Shown here: piece by piece, positions 13,190 to 26,941 of the stretch
Position numbering within the stretch: the stretch's first letter is position 1
Layout: the number at the start of each line of letters is the position of its first letter
Assembly: GCA_037013495.1 (NCBI GenBank)
Contig: CM072806.1
Coordinates: 3,782,001 to 3,846,000 of the forward strand
Direction: 5' to 3'
Origin: Hippophae tibetana
Lineage: Eukaryota > Streptophyta > Magnoliopsida > Rosales > Elaeagnaceae
DNA length: 64,000 bases
Notes under the pieces: generated by a model
Databases searched by the model: none
Seen by the model: the letters and a program-made list of their open reading frames with translations, nothing else
Told to the model about the DNA's origin: nothing
Translations under genes and position numbers: made by a program

Positions 13190-14193
13190 ACTGAAATATG
13201 CTTTATCTTATAGCTGCTATATAACCCCTACCAAGAGAACAAAAACATTTAACATCACAATTACGAAATGGAATTTCAGTGTTACCTTTATCCTTTCTTA
13301 TCTCCACCTCTTTGATTTTGGCTGATTCGAAGGTAGCTTTGTTAGCCAAGGTGTATAAGAACTTGGCTTTAGTGTTAGTGATTGGTTACTTCTTCTCATG
13401 AATTGTCATTCTACTTAATTATCATGTGAGTCATGTCTCCACATAATGATGAATTTCTAACACGTCTACAATTTCTTGATTTAACCCACTCAAAAATTGT
13501 GCCATTATGGTTTTTCAATCATATTCCATATTAGCCCGCATCATCACCCCGTCTATCTTCTTATAATACTCATCAATTGTTTTATACCCTTGTTTGAGCC
13601 TTTGTAATCATTGATGCAACGCTCTATAGTAGTAGCTAGGAACAAACATCTTTCTCATCATGGCCTTCATGTCTTCCCAATTATTAATTTTTTTTCATGG
13701 TTCCTTATGCTATTAAGTATTAACGGATACCATTAAGTTAATACATAATCAGAAAAATCAATAACAAGTTTTGCTTTTAAAAATATGCTCCACCTTTTTC
13801 TCCCACTCTAAGTATAATTTCGACTCATTCTTTCCTTGGAAGGTTGGCATTCTTAGTTTGATGTTTCCTAAATCTCGGTTAACCTCATCATGTGGCCTCC
13901 AAGAACTTTTTCTTCCATTCCTTCACCCAATGGGTATGCTATATTCTTCTTTCTCATTGTTTCCATCACCTTCCCAATTATTCTCTTCAGAATCATCTTT
14001 AATATTAACTTGCCTCATTGGACCATTAACAATGGGAACCCTTTGTGGTGTTCCCTTTTGTATGGTCACTAGTGTGTCCATTGTCTCATTGTAGCTATTA
14101 CTACACTCATTTTCTCAAATGACTATTGTATAACTCGCATTGTGAAAGTGGCTTACTATCTTTCTCCTTGAGCTACTTGTCTTTACTAGACAT
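13190..14193 (-). pseudogene. Ty3/gypsy gag remnant
   Basis: Minus-strand translation in changing frames gives a recognisable gypsy-type Gag. It starts at an ATG at 14191-14193 (MSSKDKQ-like, TAG soon after). Next come a GK..KLYLEWEKKVEHIF-like segment (about 13850-13770) and a QRLKQGYKTIDEYYKKI segment (about 13610-13560). After these come FLSGLNQEIVDV (about 13500-13465) and a degenerate zinc knuckle resembling CF-x-x-LGRGYIA (about 13230-13200). These words are typical of plant gypsy Gag. There are many stops and frameshifts. It is followed directly by copia-1, and its protease-pol part is not found in the window. Upstream it is separated from its own leader, PBS and LTR by the hAT-1 insertion. 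Confidence 0.8.
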
Positions 14194-14356
14194 GATAATA
14201 ACTTGCACACATATACACCAAAATTACATGATAGTATTTTTTTTCTTATTAGATTCTCTATCTCTCTCTTTTTAACATAATTTCTTTTTTTATTATAATT
14301 TTTTTTTGAATTCTCTCATTTCTCTTTCTTTCTCTATCTCTTTTAACTCAGTTGAC

Positions 14357-14364
14357 ATAAGAAT
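14357..14364. repeat. hAT-1 target-site duplication, left copy
   Basis: ATAAGAAT directly precedes the left inverted terminus. The identical octamer follows the right terminus at 22000-22007. An 8-bp duplication is the hAT length. Confidence 0.95.
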
Positions 14365-15894
14365 TAGGGATGGGCACGGGGACGGGCAGGGACGGATTTT
14401 AATATACCCGTCCCCGAACCGAATTATAAAATCTATCCCCGAAACTATTGTAGTTCGGGGACAATTTTTTACCCGTGGATAACAATTTGAGACAGTTATT
14501 AAAAAAATTACAAGAAAACCGTTTTTCAAAATCCTATTCAATTAAGCTCCTTTTAGCTATACAATCCACCTAAAACAAATGGTTGATATTGAACTTGTTA
14601 TCTCAATTTGTTATTTTGAATTTATGATAAAAAAATTTAACATTTAATAATATATATTTCTATGAATCTAGATAAAATTAAATACATATAAACAAGAAAC
14701 ATAAGATATAAATAAAATATTATAAACTAAAATAAATTTTTAAAACTAATTAAATAAATTTAAGAAAACTTCAAGTATAATAAATCAAAACTTCTTTCTT
14801 CTAATTATTCATCAACAACACGCGTATCCTGCAAAAATCAAACATATAAAATCACTTTTATAAACCAAAATAATAAATTGATTAATCAATAATGTAAATT
14901 TTTTACCTCAACATCATCTACTGTAATATTAATAGTGGAAGCGGATGAACGAGGAGATAACATATCTGAATAAATTATAAAATATTTGAATACACAATTA
15001 AATAATTAATATATAATACATAAAACAAGTGTTAATAAAATATAATATGTACAAGTATTAAATATATAGACTTATACCTTGTTTATGAATATTAGCTCAT
15101 AACCAATCTTGAGTACACATCAAAACTTCCAATGTGTTTTCTTTGAGTCTAGTACAATGTTTGCTCACTACTCTACCGTTTGTGCTAAATGCAGATTCTG
15201 AAGCAACTATGGTGACCGGAATAGCCAAGATATCTCTAACCATATCATGCATTATTGGATACTTATGTTTATTACACTTCCACCAAGACAATATATCAAA
15301 CTCTTTATCCGAAATTTCTATATCAGCCTTCTCTAAATAAGAGTCTAACTCAGATTTCAAAGATCCAACTTTATTTTGCATTAATTTTCATTGCTTATAC
15401 TCATTTATACCACTAAGATTAAGAACACTAGTATCTTTTGATACTTTGAGATGTATTGGAACGTGTTGAAAATTTCATTTGTCGACTCTCTTCTAAAATT
15501 TGTTTATTTCGGTACATATTTATCAAATCATAACACTTTTTTCTCACCTTTTCAATTTCAAAAATGGCATTCTCTCCATATATTCTTGGAAAATAGAATT
15601 CGAGATAATTCATCTTAAATCTATGATCCAAAACAACTCCTATAGCCATGACAATATTAACTTCTTGCCAATACTTATCAAATTTTATAAGCATATTTGA
15701 AGCCATTCCCTTGACCAAATCATCCTCATCATTAATCCAATTATATAATGACAATTTGATGTCACAAATATGAGGAAATAACATATTTATAGTGGAATAG
15801 TTGAAACCAGAAATCAATTCAGTAACCTTGTAAAATACTTCTAACTTATCACAAATTGTACTTGTGAGTTTCCAATCCAATGCATGAGGAAGAC

Positions 15895-18180
<2,286 letters not shown>

Positions 18181-19948
18181 CAACAAAAACTATTATAATT
18201 CTTATCAAATTGTTTTAAACGAGGAAACACTTTCTCATAAAACAATACATTTTGAAGCATTAAAAAAGTAGAATTCCAACGAGTTTGACAATCAAGAGAT
18301 AAATTCTTACAAGAAGACTTTATCTCTTGAGATGCAATTTTTTTAAATTTTTCCTCCATCTTTTGTGTTGCTATCCAATATGCAACATTATCTCTAACTT
18401 TAACAATGCATTGAGAAATTAGATTTAACCCATCTTTCACTACTAAGTTTAATATGTGAGCAGTACAACGCCTGTGAAAAATATCTCCATACAATAACAT
18501 TGAAGTTCTATCTAATGAATCTAACAGATCGGGTAGCATTGAATCATTAGTAGAACAATTATCTAAAATTAAGGTTGAAATCTTACGATCAATGTTCCAA
18601 TAAAAAAAAACAACTCATTAATTCTTGACCAATAACTGCAGCATTATGTGAAGCATGAACATATATAAACCTACAAAAAATTATATAGTAACAATAAAAT
18701 TGTTATATACAATCATTTAATATATCAAATCTCTAAAAAAATATTTAATAAGAATTGTATAAATTTCAACAATAAACTTAAAAATTACCTTATTATTTTA
18801 CTATGCAAATACCAATTGTTATCAATGAAATGATAAGTTATAGCCATGAATCCTTTGTTATGATTTCCAGACTTCCACATATCACTCGTGATTGCAACAC
18901 GACTTTTGTTGTTCTCCAACATATCCATCATTTTTTTCTCAACATCATAAATCTTTATAATGTCTCTCTTAACTGTCGCTCGAGAAATAGGTTTCCATAT
19001 TGGTTGTAATGAATGTGAATACTCCCTAAATCCATGATGCTCAACAATACTAAGAGGATACTCATGTAAAATTATCATCTTTGCACATTTATCACGAGAA
19101 ACTTGAGAATCAAAATTCCAATGTCCTAATTCAATTCTATCCCTTTTCTTGTTAGGATTTAACAATGATTGATCGATACCTCTTTCTTGTCGTTTGAATG
19201 GACAACCTTTTGTATGTTCTTTCAAATGAGATGTTCCATTCCTTGTATCACCTCCTAACCGTTTTCTGCAATAATTACATATTGCCTTCCATATCCTATT
19301 AATTTTCTTCCTATCAAAATGAACCCATGCTTCAGACTTTAATTTAGCCTTCCCATCTTCTTCCTCACTACATTCATTTGATGGTTAACTTTGTGTATTT
19401 TCAGGTGAAGAGGTTGATGTAAGGAGAGGAACATTTGTATGTTGATTAGAACTTGAAGTTCCACCACTTGTTACCTCCACATTAAGTTCAATGTCATTTA
19501 CTCCTTGAGATGATCGTGGTGAAAAATTCGGAAAAAATAACTTTCAAAATTTAAATTCATATATATATATATATATATATAAATACATATACTTTCTATT
19601 ATCTCACGTTACCTTTTTAACATATTCACTTGTCATGATATTTAAAGTCTCTGTCTTTTTCACGAATCTCTAACTCTACAAGACATGATAAAAAATTATC
19701 ATCATACTATATTTCATATTTAATATGAATCGATAATAAAATTATACTATAGACACTATGAATCGATAAAAGAGTAACACTAATCACAACAGGGAGGTCC
19801 ATACACAAAACAGAGTAGTCACTTTATTTCATATATTGAATTTTCTCGACAGATCATGCTACTTTACATACAGAAAATGGAAAAAGAAAATTTACTACAC
19901 AAGATATTCAAATTTAAATCTTTATCACACAAACCTCCTTAATTAAGC

Positions 19949-21360
19949 CTATGATTCAGGTGTCATCACTGAATAGTCTTGATAGCCTCTAATGCCAATG
20001 ATCCTTATCCTAGTACGTGGCTGCATGATTGGATCATAATCATAACCAAACCAAATCATAAGGAGTAGGACTAGACGACATATGTGGAAATGTTTAAAGC
20101 TAAAACCTCAAACCTCTATTACTACGATGATACACAACTAACTGTAAATTACAGCTTTTCATATTTTATGTGAGAAGTCATAAGTTCTATTTTGTAAAAT
20201 ATGCATTCTGTAAAAGAAGTACTCCATGAAAAAATACGAACCAAGTTTTTATCCTCTTTTAGCCAAATTTTTGAATGACAGGACGAAAGGCATGCTCCAT
20301 CGTAATATTGTTTTTTTATCAACATGATTTTCATTTTTTTCTAACATAGGGCACAAATGGATCAAATTTGTCACAAGGCTTTTTTTGAACCTATAGAAGA
20401 AAGAGAATGTTACCATACATCGAGTAAAGCTACCGAACAAGCTCAAATTCTAAAATACATGATGGTGCATAATATATAAAAGAATATGAATATCAGTAAA
20501 ATCATTATCAATGAAAAATCAATATTAGAAAGTTGATGATTACATAAAGCTTTCCTATTCCTTTTTGTCCCTAAAAACATATTATATTATCATATTTTTG
20601 GATAAAAAATAAATAAAGTTAAATGCTCGTATTTTTCCCTCTTTGCTCTGCCTCCCTTTTTATTTTTGTGTGTGTGTATCTTTATGCAAATAAGCATAGG
20701 TACCATAAGAAAGTTGAAGAATGCTGAAAATACTTGCCAGCATTTATAAAAGATAAACATTTTGTTATTCAAACCTTGTTAGATGTCCTATTCTGTCAAG
20801 AAAAGAAAGCATAGGTACCACTAGAAACTCGTCTGTGATAAGCACATACCGTATAGAAGTGCTTGACATCCTCCTCAAAGATTTATGTGAGAAGTCATAA
20901 GTTCTGTTTTGTAAAATATGCATTCTATAAAAATTTCATTTTCTCCAACATATTCCCTCAAATTGTGAGTAGTTTGACCCAATATTTTATATTTTCAACC
21001 CATTTTATTTTTATGCCACTTATCTTTTTATTTTTGCAATGCCTATACATCTTTTTTTGTGAGGAGACGAATTAAATTGTATAGTATACCTGTCTGTGGC
21101 CAATATTTCTCCTATAGTTTTTCTTCTTCTTGTACTTGAAGACAACAACCTTTTGATCTAATCTCTATAGGAAAGCACAAAGGTAACAAAGAAATAAATA
21201 AAGATGACAGACTATGCAGACACATCTTTTCTGAGTTGCAAGGTGATGAATTACTTACTCTTCAACTATGGCATCCACAACAGCGTTTGTCACCACTGGT
21301 TTGCCAATATATGTACTATTTCTTGTTCCAATTAGCAAAACCTTGTTCACAGTAATTTTT
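19949..21360 (-). pseudogene. RPL21: Captured exons of chloroplast ribosomal protein L21 (bL21c)
   Basis: Three minus-strand exons inside hAT-1 read through in one frame. Exon A, about 21355-21259, reads NKVLLIGT..YIGKPVVTNAV..IVEE and ends at GA|GTAAGT. Exon B, 21162-21090, reads LDQKVVVFKYKKKKNYRR then NIGHRQ, between AG and GTATAC. Exon C, 20020-19949, reads PRTRIRIIGIRGYQ then DYSVMTPES and a TAG. This is the conserved C-terminal half of the nuclear-encoded plastid 50S subunit protein L21; the KYKKKKNYRRNIGHRQ wording fits the plastid rather than the mitochondrial paralogue. The splice phases match exactly. The N-terminal half and transit peptide are absent. It lies between both hAT ends and in the transposase orientation, so it is best explained as gene capture. 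The A-B intron is about 96 bp; the B-C intron is about 1.07 kb. Confidence 0.8.
20165..20932. repeat. 51-bp direct repeat pair in the captured L21 intron
   Basis: The copies at 20165-20215 and 20882-20932 begin TTTATGTGAGAAGTCATAAG and differ at two positions. A shorter shared word, AGCATAGGTACCA, occurs near 20694 and 20811. The spacing of about 717 bp inside the L21 intron suggests an internal duplication or insertion. No further meaning is visible. Confidence 0.85.
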
Positions 21361-21999
21361 ATAATATTTAAATCTTAAAATCATAGGTAAAAGCATCAAA
21401 AATCAATGAACCAGAATAAGGTCAACAACATAGTGAATGACGATGGCTGGCACTATGAGCGGTGACGGTTGGTGCTGTTAACGGTGATGGCTGGCGTTGT
21501 AAATGGTGATGACTAGCACTGTGAATGGAGACGAGACGGAGGGAATGATGACGACACGGTGTAGGAACTGACGACTGGCGAAGACGCAACGTCTGGTGAC
21601 GACTGGCGAAGACGCATCGACTAGCGACTGGCGACGACGCGACATTGTGAGAAAACTAAGCAAATCTACAGATGGAAGAAAAATGAGAGTAAGGATGTAT
21701 AGTCTGAGAGTGAGATTAAGAAAAAAAAAAGAGTCGCAGAGAGAGTAATGAGTAATCTCATATATTAGGTTAAAAATAAGTAAATTCTAATTAAGATATA
21801 ATTTATTTAAATAAATATAATTAATTTCGGGTACATGCGGGTACGATTTTGAGTATAACCATAACTAAACTGAACCCTCTCATTTATGTTCGGTTTTTAC
21901 CTGAAATTGAACCTGTCTCAGAAATTAAACAGTTAAAAACCAAACCGTCGGTGCGATTATCCATGGATAACCGAACCTGTAGTTTTTTGCCCATCCCTA

Positions 22000-22007
22000 A
22001 TAAGAAT
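22000..22007. repeat. hAT-1 target-site duplication, right copy
   Basis: ATAAGAAT directly follows the right terminus TGCCCATCCCTA and matches the left copy without mismatch. Confidence 0.95.
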
Positions 22008-22220
22008 GATAGATAAAAATGAAATCTTGACTTAAGAATAACAATGGTATAATTTATTTTTTAACTCAACTAACACAACAATGGCATATAAAAATAAGAG
22101 CTTGACTCAAGAACAACAATATCAATTTTTTTACTCAATAACAAGATTTCAAAGAACAAAAATAAACAAATAAAAAAAAAGATAAAGATCTTGAAAACTA
22201 AACCTAGTTCTCATACCAAA
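22008..22220 (-). promoter_or_regulatory. Gypsy 5' leader and primer-binding site
   Basis: On the minus strand TGGTATGAGAAC (about 22208-22219) follows the end of an LTR-like block. It matches the plant initiator-Met tRNA primer site (TGGTATCAGAGC) at 10 of 12 positions. The leader then runs to 22008, is cut by hAT-1, and resumes at 14356 to reach the gag ATG at 14193. The same strand, order and spacing as gypsy elements support the link. Confidence 0.6.
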
Positions 22221-22900
22221 TGATGTAAAACCTACACATATAAACTTTGGAATCAAACCCAAGAACATAATAATAATTAACAATAGCAATTTGATCGATG
22301 GATATTATGCATCACAAATAAAATTGAAACAAGAATTGATGGATATTATGCCCCAAAGATTCATCGGTGTTTCCGATACCATAAGAATTGTCAAATCCTT
22401 GATAAGTCGATTAAAAAAGAATGAGGCTTAAAGCTCTCAACTTGATTCAAGATTATTTTTATATAAATTCAAAGTTAAAAATTGTGGCGGTTACACAAGG
22501 AGTTATTTATATCCCTAAAACCCTAATGTAAAAAGATACAAAAATTAATAAACCCTAGTTCAAGCAAAAATTTGAAAAAATACTATCAGACCACGGTGCA
22601 CAATAGTTCGCGCCACACCGCATAATAAAAATTAGAAAAACCAAAACAAAACAGAGAGGGCCAAGCCATGAAGCACACTTTCTATGTCGTGGTATGATGC
22701 CAATCCTGGAATCCAAATCATTCAAAGAGTCTAATGTTGGAACACTCTTTTTCTTGTGCCGTGGTGCTCCTGGCTTTTCTTGAATTGAATACGAGGAAAC
22801 TATGTCGTGGCTCAAATTGAATCATATCGTAATACACCTTCATTTTTAAGTCCTTGTACATTCTTTCGTGGTATGATCCTAGACATGTGTTGGTTTATTT
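22221..22900 (-). repeat. Gypsy LTR (5' LTR), outer end uncertain
   Basis: The inner edge is set by the primer-binding site; read on the + strand the block opens with TG at 22221. On the minus strand it contains a TATA-like segment (TAGGGATATAAATAACTCC, about 22502-22520) and G/C-richer text (22590-22800) unlike the AT-rich flank. The outer edge is somewhere in 22.8-23.1 kb. No second LTR is found, so this is inferred from the PBS and the gag further downstream. A minus-strand frame in it (22555-22815) has no recognised protein. Confidence 0.5.
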
Positions 22901-23099
22901 TGTAATGTCTTTTGGGTCATACCACCAAGTAGGTTAGTTTTAATGGTGACTTTTAATGCAAAGAAGGATAATCTGTTTGGGTTTAGAACAATTAAGAGGG
23001 AATTGTAGACAAAGAATAAGATGAAAAATGAAATAATCATTTGAAGCGAAAGAGACATTTTCAATTTTGGACTTCTGTTAGGATTCAAATGTGATTTTT

Positions 23100-25600
23100 C
23101 TTCGTCCTACTTTGTTTGTAATTTTATGAGTTCTTGGCTTGCAACATGAAGTTGCAAATATAGACAAATGTAGAGAGTAACTGTGAGACTCTGAAGAAGT
23201 GATTTGAAGTTAAAGAAAAAATAAGTGATTTGAAGTTAAAGAAAAATAAGTGATTTGAGTTTGAATAATGGCAGAGAGGGGGAAATTCTCAAGGTGAGTG
23301 TGACAACGTTTGTTATGATGTTTGAATTTTACGTGAATACTATTGCATAATTTGACCCTTAATTTATTTGTTATATTTTTTTATGTTAATTATATACTTC
23401 TTTTAACGCACATCAAATGTTTGAGAAATAATGTTAGATGACAAATCCTAAGACTAATAATTTTTAGCATTTTTTTATTTTATAATCAATAATATGATAA
23501 ATAATTATTAGTTAAAATAATATGATTTATTTTTTTAACTTAAAATTAATTACTAAATTAGTTATGATAATACCAAAACTTATAATAAATAAATATTTTC
23601 AATAATCTTAGTTTAATTTTTATAAAAAAATAGTTTTAGCTAGAATTACATATTCTTTTATTCATAACCATTACATAAAATATTAAAATTTAGTGTCTAA
23701 TATTTTAATCCATACAATTTACTCTATAATTTAATCCATATTATTTTAAAATTAACAAATATAATCAAAATTTGTAATTTTGTTAAAATTATTTTAATAT
23801 TATTATATTTAATAGTCATGTGATTAAAAGATATATATTTCGAGACATAATTTTATCATAATTTAATGATCAAATTACATATTTTGAATAAATTGGAATC
23901 AAATTAATTAAAAAATTAACTCATTATCATATTATAATTTGCTTAGTATTATAGCTATACTTTTTAATTTAATTTGTTATTATAGCTATATTTTTTAATT
24001 TTAACATATTAGTAATTTATGAAAAAAATTCAATTGTTTAAAAACAATTAAAGGAATTTAAAAATTCATGTATTGCAAAAGCATTTGTACATGGCAATGC
24101 CGTATAAATAATGTATTAAAAATTATTTTACCCTCACAATAAGATTAAATATATATTTTTACTATTGAATTACGTAATAGTTAAAAAATACCACTAAATA
24201 ATAAATTGTTACAAAATTATAATCAAATTTTAACAATTATTAAGTACTAATTTTCTTAAAAATCTAATACAAACATTTCAAATGATAAGACTTATATGAT
24301 CTTTTCTATTAATTTTTAATAAATTTTAATAATAATGATACTTATATAACAACAATTAAAATTAAACATTAATTTTATAACAATTTAAAATTTAATAATA
24401 TATTTGTAACAATTATCATAATTTTATAATAAAAATATATATTAATCATACCAATAATAAAAATCTATTTTTCAAGACTCAAGCCCAAACCTCAACTTAT
24501 AATAAAAAAAAATTGCAAAAACAACAATACTTATTTTATTTGATTTTTTTTTCTATCAACGAGAACTACTATTTTGTTTGATTAAATTTTTTACAAAAAA
24601 ATAAAAATAAAATAGCACATTTATAATTTATAATTATAAAATAACAATCATTTGATCCACTTCATATATTTTTATTATTTACAAAAAATTTGGCACATTA
24701 TTTTTTTCTTCTATACTATTCAAATTAAACTATAGTTATTTAGATTTATTTAATTTTAAATACTATTCATTTACATTTTATTTGTTTTGTAATTTTTTCA
24801 AAAAAATGTTTATTCAAATGAATTTTTTTCTCTTCACAATATCATTTTTTTATTACACACCCACACTATGCACATTTATATAATTTTATTTATTTATTAT
24901 TTATTAAAAAATTTAATAAATAAAAATAAAAATATTAATTCACTTCAATTTATTTTTAAAGCATTAACAACTAATATAAAACAAATTAAAATATTAAAAT
25001 AAAATAATATTCGATATTCACCAAATGAATTAATTTGAGAAATGAGAATGATTAAATTAATCATGGTTTTAAAATTACTGTGCCATTATTTTATTTATAG
25101 TATATTTTTGAAAAGTATATAAAGAAACAAGAAATACTATTTTTTTCCTTTCAAATTTTATATCACATAATTATTTAACTAGTAGTAATTTTGACCATTT
25201 AAAAAAGTTTACTTTATATAAAAATCATATATGTAATGAATTTTTGAACATGAATTTTTTTTTTCACTTTCTATTTTAGAACAAATATTGTGTGTTCTTT
25301 TACATATTAATTATCATTTTATTATGATTAATGATTTATCATTAATAGTATTTAATGATTTTATAAAAAATAATAAAATTTATTTTTAATTAATCAATTT
25401 TTTTATAAGTAAAATATTATACAACATAAATAATCTAAGAAATTTTATGAAATTTTTATATATCCTTAAATCATAAGACAACTTATGCATTGCAGTGGTC
25501 AACTAAACTGTAATTAAAATTGTTCCAGCAAAAAAAAAAAACTGTAATTAAAATAGTAACGAATCGGATTGAGATAATTAAATTGGAAAAATAGAAATGA
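23100..25600. other. AT-rich intergenic DNA upstream of the bHLH gene
   Basis: Apart from a short triplicated word (GTGATTTGAAGTTAAAGAAA and variants at 23200-23260), this is low-complexity AT-rich DNA. No ORF, RNA gene or transposon end is seen. Confidence 0.65.
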
Positions 25601-25729
25601 TCGTTGTGGTCCTGAACTAAGAACACACTCTCTCCGGACTCTAATTAAGCAAGGCACTAAAGCAACGTTGCTTTCGCTTTACTTCAAATGACACATTGAA
25701 AGGTATTGACTATTTGGCCTTAATCATAT

Positions 25730-25985
25730 TTCTTAATGTCTCTCTCTTTCTCTGTACAGCTTCTCAATTCTGCTCTCTCTAACACACTCCCTATTTCTAC
25801 TATTCCAGAGGATTAATTAAGGCTTCCGAATTGGGTTTTGGCATTGAAATCCGAGGCTTAAGTGTGCGGTTTAGCAAAATTATACCGAATTAATCATCTG
25901 GGTGTTTCTTTTCTCTCCTGAATTGAGGTGGCTTTGGTTCTTTTGGTGCCAATTTGATCGTTTTTCAAGGGATTTGGGACAATTC
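25730..25985 (+). promoter_or_regulatory. Probable 5' UTR / core promoter of the bHLH gene
   Basis: The DNA changes from AT-rich to a C/T-rich tract (TCTCTCTCTTTCTCTGTACA near 25737 and more to 25797), typical of plant 5' leaders. There is no in-frame ATG before 25986. The exact transcription start and TATA box cannot be fixed by eye. Confidence 0.4.
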
Positions 25986-26888
25986 ATGGAGCTAACCGCT
26001 GGAATCATACCCGGATCGGCGCCTTCCGTACCTGAATTTGAAGAACATGGCCTTGATTCCCTTCAATTTCGCGAGGAAATCCAGAGACTCATAACTGCGC
26101 CGCCGGAAAATGCTAGCTCATTCACGGCGCTTCTGGAACTTCCTCCCACTAAAGCCGTGGAGCTTCTCCATCACTCACTGGAAGCCGACAGATCTCTGAC
26201 TCCGGCCAATATCTCTGGTGATGCCCTCCAGACACCTTACTTCCAGCCATTGAGCTCCAATCTCAAATTCCCTACAAATCCGGCCCTCATTGAAAGTGCT
26301 GCCAAGTTCTCGTTGTTTGCCGGCGACTACTCGTCGGAGACAAGCACGGTGCCGTCGAATTCCAGCGCTAACTTGGTTAAGGTGAAGTACGAGCTTGTGG
26401 AAACTGATTCGAACCCTAATTCAATATCGCAGCCTCTCGGCTCGGATTGGACGGTGGAACCCAAGAACGGGAAGTCACCGGCGAAGAGGAAGGAGCGAGA
26501 GAAGAAGGTAAACCTACTAGAGGGCAACAAAATTTGGGTTTCTAGGGTTTTCATTTTTGGTAAAATCGGCAAATTTCGTACCCAAATCTGAATTAAGTCA
26601 CCGTTTTTTGAAATACAGGTAAAAGGGTCGTCATCAAAGAAGAGCAAGAGTGAGACCAGTGAAGACCCTGACAAGCTTCCTTACGTTCACGTCCGAGCTC
26701 GTCGTGGTCAAGCAACTGACAGCCACAGTTTAGCAGAGCGAGTAATTTCATAAATCCGAATCAATAGTCTAATTATTATTCAATAATCACAGTTACGGCT
26801 TTATTAATTATTATTATTAATTGGTTTAATTAGATAGGATGACCCTAGTTTTATTTTTAAATCTTTATAAAAATATGTTTATTTTTTA

Positions 26889-26941
<53 letters not shown>

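Noticed and set aside
21478..21663. Minus-strand frame resembling a transit peptide (MSRRRQSL...) upstream of the captured L21 exons
   Set aside because: It consists largely of repeated ACGACTGGCGAAGACGC-type units, lacks a clear donor joining it to exon A, and I cannot distinguish it from repeat-derived sequence; it could only be rescued by transcript data.
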